Below are positions 61,328 to 64,000 of a DNA stretch of 64,000 nucleotides, piece after piece. The DNA is from Methylobacterium soli. Its GTDB lineage: Bacteria > Pseudomonadota > Alphaproteobacteria > Rhizobiales > Beijerinckiaceae. A program made the position numbers and the translations under genes. Position 1 is the first letter of the stretch. Every line of letters starts with the position of its first letter. The stretch spans positions 1 through 64,000 of the forward strand of contig NZ_VZZK01000025.1 of assembly GCF_008806385.1 (NCBI RefSeq), read 5' to 3'. The notes below the pieces were generated by a model. The model searched no databases, was not told where the DNA came from, and worked only from the letters and a program-made list of their open reading frames with translations.

Positions 61328-63490
61328 ATGGCGTCTGACCGCTCCACCTTGACCGCTCGAACCGACGCGCCGGTCGCCGAGGCCCGTCCCCACAGCTACA
61401 CGGTGCACGGCCGCACGCTCACCGACGATTACGCCTGGCTCAAGGCGGAGAATTGGCGCGACGTCCTGAAGGATCCCGCCGCGCTCCCGGCCGACATCCT
61501 GGCCCATCTCGAGGCCGAGAACGCCTACGCGGAGGCGGCCCTCGCGGAGGTCTCGGCGCTGCGCACGCGCCTCGTCGCCGAGATGCGCGGACGCATCCGC
61601 GAGGACGAGAGCGGCGTGCCCGAGCCCGACGGGCCCTTCGCGTATTACACGCGCCACCGCGAGGGCGGGCAGCATCCCCTGATCTGCCGGCGCCCCCGCA
61701 ACCTGATGGTGCTCACGGGCCGCGACACCGAGACCATCGCGGAGGAGGGGGCGGAGGCCGGGGAGACGATCCTCCTCGACGGCGACCAGGAAGGCGAGGG
61801 CCGGCCCTTCTTCGAGCTCGCCGCGGCGGTCCATTCCGACGACCATGCCCGGCTCGCCTGGAGCGCGGACACCAAGGGCTCGGAGCTCTACGCGATCTGG
61901 GTCCGCGACCTCGCGACGGGCCAGGATCTCGACGATCTCGTCGAGGCGACGTCGGGCGAGGCGGTCTGGAGCGCCGACGCCTCGGCCTTCTACTACGTGG
62001 CGGTCGATGCCAATCACCGGCCGGCCCGCGTCATGCGCCACCTGCTCGGCACGCCCCAGGACGCGGACACGACGATCTACGAGGAGGGCGATTCCGGCTT
62101 CTTCGTGCATCTCGGCACCACCCAGTCGAAGACCTTCCTGACCATCACGGCGAGCGACCACGAGACCTCGGAGGTCTTCCTCCTCGACCGCACGGCGCCG
62201 CGCGCGGAGCTCCAGGTGGTCGAGCCGCGCACGCCGCTGCTGATCTACTCGGTCGAGCATTGGGGCGAGCACCTGTTCATCCTGACGAACGCGGACGGGG
62301 CCGAGGATTTCAAGATCGTCACCACGCGGCGCGACGCGCCGGGCCGCGCGCATTGGCGCGACCTGATCCCGCATCGCGCCGGCGTGATGATCCGCCACCA
62401 GCACGTCATTGGCGGGCACCTGGTTCGGCTCGAGATCGAGAATGCCCGGCCGCGCATCATCGTCCGCGACATGCAGGGCGAGGAGCACGCGGTGGCCTTC
62501 GCGGAGGAGGCCTATTCCCTCGGTCTCCAGCCCGGCCACGAGTTCGAGACGGCGCTGATCCGCTTCACCTACTCGTCGATGACGACGCCGGCCGAGACCT
62601 ACGATTACGATTGCGTCACCCGCGCCCGGCAGCTGCGCAAGCGCCAGAGCGTGCCGAGCGGGCACGATCCGGCGGCCTACGTCACCCGGCGCCTGTTCGC
62701 GACCGCCCCCGACGGCGAGAGCGTGCCGATCTCGCTCCTGCACCGGCGCGACCTGCCGCTGGACGGCTCGGCCCCGCTCCTCCTCTACGGCTACGGGTCC
62801 TACGGCACCCTGATGCCGGCCGCCTTCCGGACGAACCTGCTCTCCCTCGTCGATCGCGGCTTCGTCTACGCCATCGCGCATGTCCGCGGCGGCACCGAGA
62901 AGGGCTGGCGCTGGTATCTCGACGGCAAGCGCGAGAAGAAGCCCAACACCTTCACGGATTTCGTCGCCTGCGCGCGCGCCCTGATCGACGCGGGCTACAC
63001 CGGCGAGGGGCGCATCGTGGCCCATGGCGGCAGCGCCGGCGGCATGCTGATGGGGGCGGTCGCCAACCTCGCGCCGGAGCTCTTCGCCGGCATCATCGCG
63101 GACGTGCCCTTCGTCGACGTGCTCAACACCATGCTGGACGGCGAGCTGCCCCTGACCCCGCCCGAATGGCCCGAATGGGGCAATCCCGGCGAGAGCCCGC
63201 AGGCCTTCGAGACCATCCTGTCCTACTCGCCCTACGACAACGTGGCGGCCAAGGCCTACCCGCCGATCCTGGCGCTCGGCGGCCTCACCGACCCACGGGT
63301 GACCTATTGGGAGCCGGCCAAGTGGGTGGCGAAGCTGCGCGCCACCATGACGGGGGGCGGCCCGATCCTGATGCGGATCAACATGGAGGCGGGCCATGGC
63401 GGCGCCGCCGGGCGCTTCGACCGCCTGGAGGAAGTCGGGCTGATCTACGCCTTCGCGCTGCTGGCGGTCGGCCGAACGTCGAACAGCTGA
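61328..63490 (+). CDS. ptrB: S9 prolyl oligopeptidase / oligopeptidase B
   Basis: The 720-residue cytoplasmic peptidase has the beta-propeller N-terminal half (HSYTVHGRTLTDDYAWLKAE, DDHARLAWSADTKGSELYAI) and a C-terminal alpha/beta hydrolase with nucleophile Ser in HGGSAGGMLMG, Asp in GGLTDPRVTYWEPAKW and His in NMEAGHGGAAGRFDRL. This matches oligopeptidase B, which cleaves after basic residues in short peptides. ATG at 61328 is used; an upstream ATG at 61274 would add an Arg/Pro-rich leader. Confidence 0.9.
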   Translation: MASDRSTLTARTDAPVAEARPHSYTVHGRTLTDDYAWLKAENWRDVLKDPAALPADILAHLEAENAYAEAALAEVSALRTRLVAEMRGRIREDESGVPEPDGPFAYYTRHREGGQHPLICRRPRNLMVLTGRDTETIAEEGAEAGETILLDGDQEGEGRPFFELAAAVHSDDHARLAWSADTKGSELYAIWVRDLATGQDLDDLVEATSGEAVWSADASAFYYVAVDANHRPARVMRHLLGTPQDADTTIYEEGDSGFFVHLGTTQSKTFLTITASDHETSEVFLLDRTAPRAELQVVEPRTPLLIYSVEHWGEHLFILTNADGAEDFKIVTTRRDAPGRAHWRDLIPHRAGVMIRHQHVIGGHLVRLEIENARPRIIVRDMQGEEHAVAFAEEAYSLGLQPGHEFETALIRFTYSSMTTPAETYDYDCVTRARQLRKRQSVPSGHDPAAYVTRRLFATAPDGESVPISLLHRRDLPLDGSAPLLLYGYGSYGTLMPAAFRTNLLSLVDRGFVYAIAHVRGGTEKGWRWYLDGKREKKPNTFTDFVACARALIDAGYTGEGRIVAHGGSAGGMLMGAVANLAPELFAGIIADVPFVDVLNTMLDGELPLTPPEWPEWGNPGESPQAFETILSYSPYDNVAAKAYPPILALGGLTDPRVTYWEPAKWVAKLRATMTGGGPILMRINMEAGHGGAAGRFDRLEEVGLIYAFALLAVGRTSNS

Positions 63491-63542
63491 GCGTCGCGCC
63501 ACCCGGCGTCCAGGGGCGTTGCCTCCGGAAGCCGGGCCTGAA

Positions 63543-64000
63543 TCAGGGCTGTGCCGCGGGGGGGCGGATCTCGATCGGCTGGCCCTCCGGCGGGGGCGGG
63601 CTCTCGGCATCGCTGCGGGCGCGGCGGGCCGCGTCCTCGGCCTCGCGGGCGCGGCTCTGTTCGGCCTCGCGGGCGCGGCTCTGGCGGGCGTTCTCCTCGG
63701 CGGCGGCCTGCTGGGCCCTCTGGCGCGCCTGACGCGCCGCCTCCTCGGCGGCCTTCTCCGCCGCGGCCTTCTCGGCGGCCGCCTTCTCGGCCGCGGCCTT
63801 GATCGCGGCGGCGCGGGCCTTGTCCATCTCGACCCGGGCGCGGCGGCGCTGGCGCTCCACCTGATCGGCCTCCAGGATCTCGATCTTCTCCAGCTCCCGC
63901 TGGAGCACCAGGGCGGCGAGGCCGTTCGTCAGCGCTCCCGCATCCAGGCTGCGCGCCGGGTGGGCGAGGGGCCCCGCGATGCCGAGCTGCACCGAGGGGG
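63543..64000 (-). CDS. Hypothetical protein with Ala/Lys/Glu-rich coiled coil (5' end outside window)
   Basis: The frame is open to the window edge, so the N-terminus is missing. The visible 150 residues contain ALVLQRELEKIEILEADQVE, then a long repeated helix (AAAEKAAAEKAAAEKAAEEA and SRAREAEQSRAREAEDAARR) and a Pro-rich end. The repeats are of the type seen in envelope- or cell-division-associated helices, but no family could be assigned. Confidence 0.5.
   Translation of the reverse strand, partial: PSVQLGIAGPLAHPARSLDAGALTNGLAALVLQRELEKIEILEADQVERQRRRARVEMDKARAAAIKAAAEKAAAEKAAAEKAAEEAARQARQRAQQAAAEENARQSRAREAEQSRAREAEDAARRARSDAESPPPPEGQPIEIRPPAAQP

Noticed and set aside
61040-63610. 856-codon open frame opposite the oligopeptidase gene
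   Set aside because: The sense frame has an intact catalytic triad; the antisense frame has no domain and an Arg/Glu/Asp-rich composition.

Overview
The window is about 71% GC and packed with alphaproteobacterial signature genes: a nepR-ecfG general stress locus, a MucR regulator, HWE and HisKA_2 sensor kinases, the ccmI-ccmE-ccmF-ccmH order, mdh next to sucC, and a Rhodobacter-type gene transfer agent (GTA) cluster. A Methylobacterium-like member of the Hyphomicrobiales is the best guess, from gene content only. No tRNA, rRNA, CRISPR array or insertion sequence was recognised.

Layout. 1-8.2 kb: housekeeping and envelope genes (sucC start, mdh, TetR regulator, glyoxalase II, a methyltransferase, MarC, a lipoprotein, a membrane protein, a di-haem peroxidase). 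8.3-18.2 kb: signalling, with nepR-ecfG, a protein of two degenerate receivers, xerC, a glyoxalase, a CheB-CheR-PAS-HWE chimeric kinase whose gene chains through 4-nt overlaps into a receiver and a Crp/Fnr regulator, and a free CheB. 18.5-23.8 kb: probable stress genes (ferritin-like protein, SDR, Cys-rich flavoprotein, glycosyltransferase, isochorismatase-type hydrolase, phosphatase). 23.8-35.1 kb: NicO/DUF1007 metal transport, cytochrome c maturation, and a PepSY-OmpR-histidine kinase operon.

35.3-56.8 kb holds a complete-looking but damaged GTA cluster on the minus strand, in canonical order from gp1 to gp15 plus a DUF2793 fibre-like protein, lysozyme and small lysis-like genes. The adaptor (gp6) and tail terminator (gp8) are fused into one ORF with the stopper (gp7) missing. 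The distal tail gene (gp12) is frameshifted, and the second tail chaperone has no start codon. A toxin-antitoxin pair sits inside the cluster on the opposite strand between gp14 and gp15. A 3.4-kb island with three chymotrypsin-fold proteases lies between capsid and adaptor. 56.9-64 kb returns to core genes: a PAS/HisKA_2 kinase with an eroded ATPase domain, SufE, a frameshifted DUF6456 gene, MucR and an S9 oligopeptidase.

The regulatory sites are the most striking result. An 18-bp inverted repeat of the form ATCAGA-N6-TCTGAT occurs upstream of nepR-ecfG, of the double-receiver gene, and (one mismatch) just upstream of a strong promoter for the GTA cluster. This suggests one regulator connects stress signalling with the GTA. 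Two exact EcfG-type promoters (GGAAC-N16/17-CGTT) precede the hydrolase-phosphatase operon and the eroded-kinase gene. All functional statements come from reading the sequence; no database search was run.
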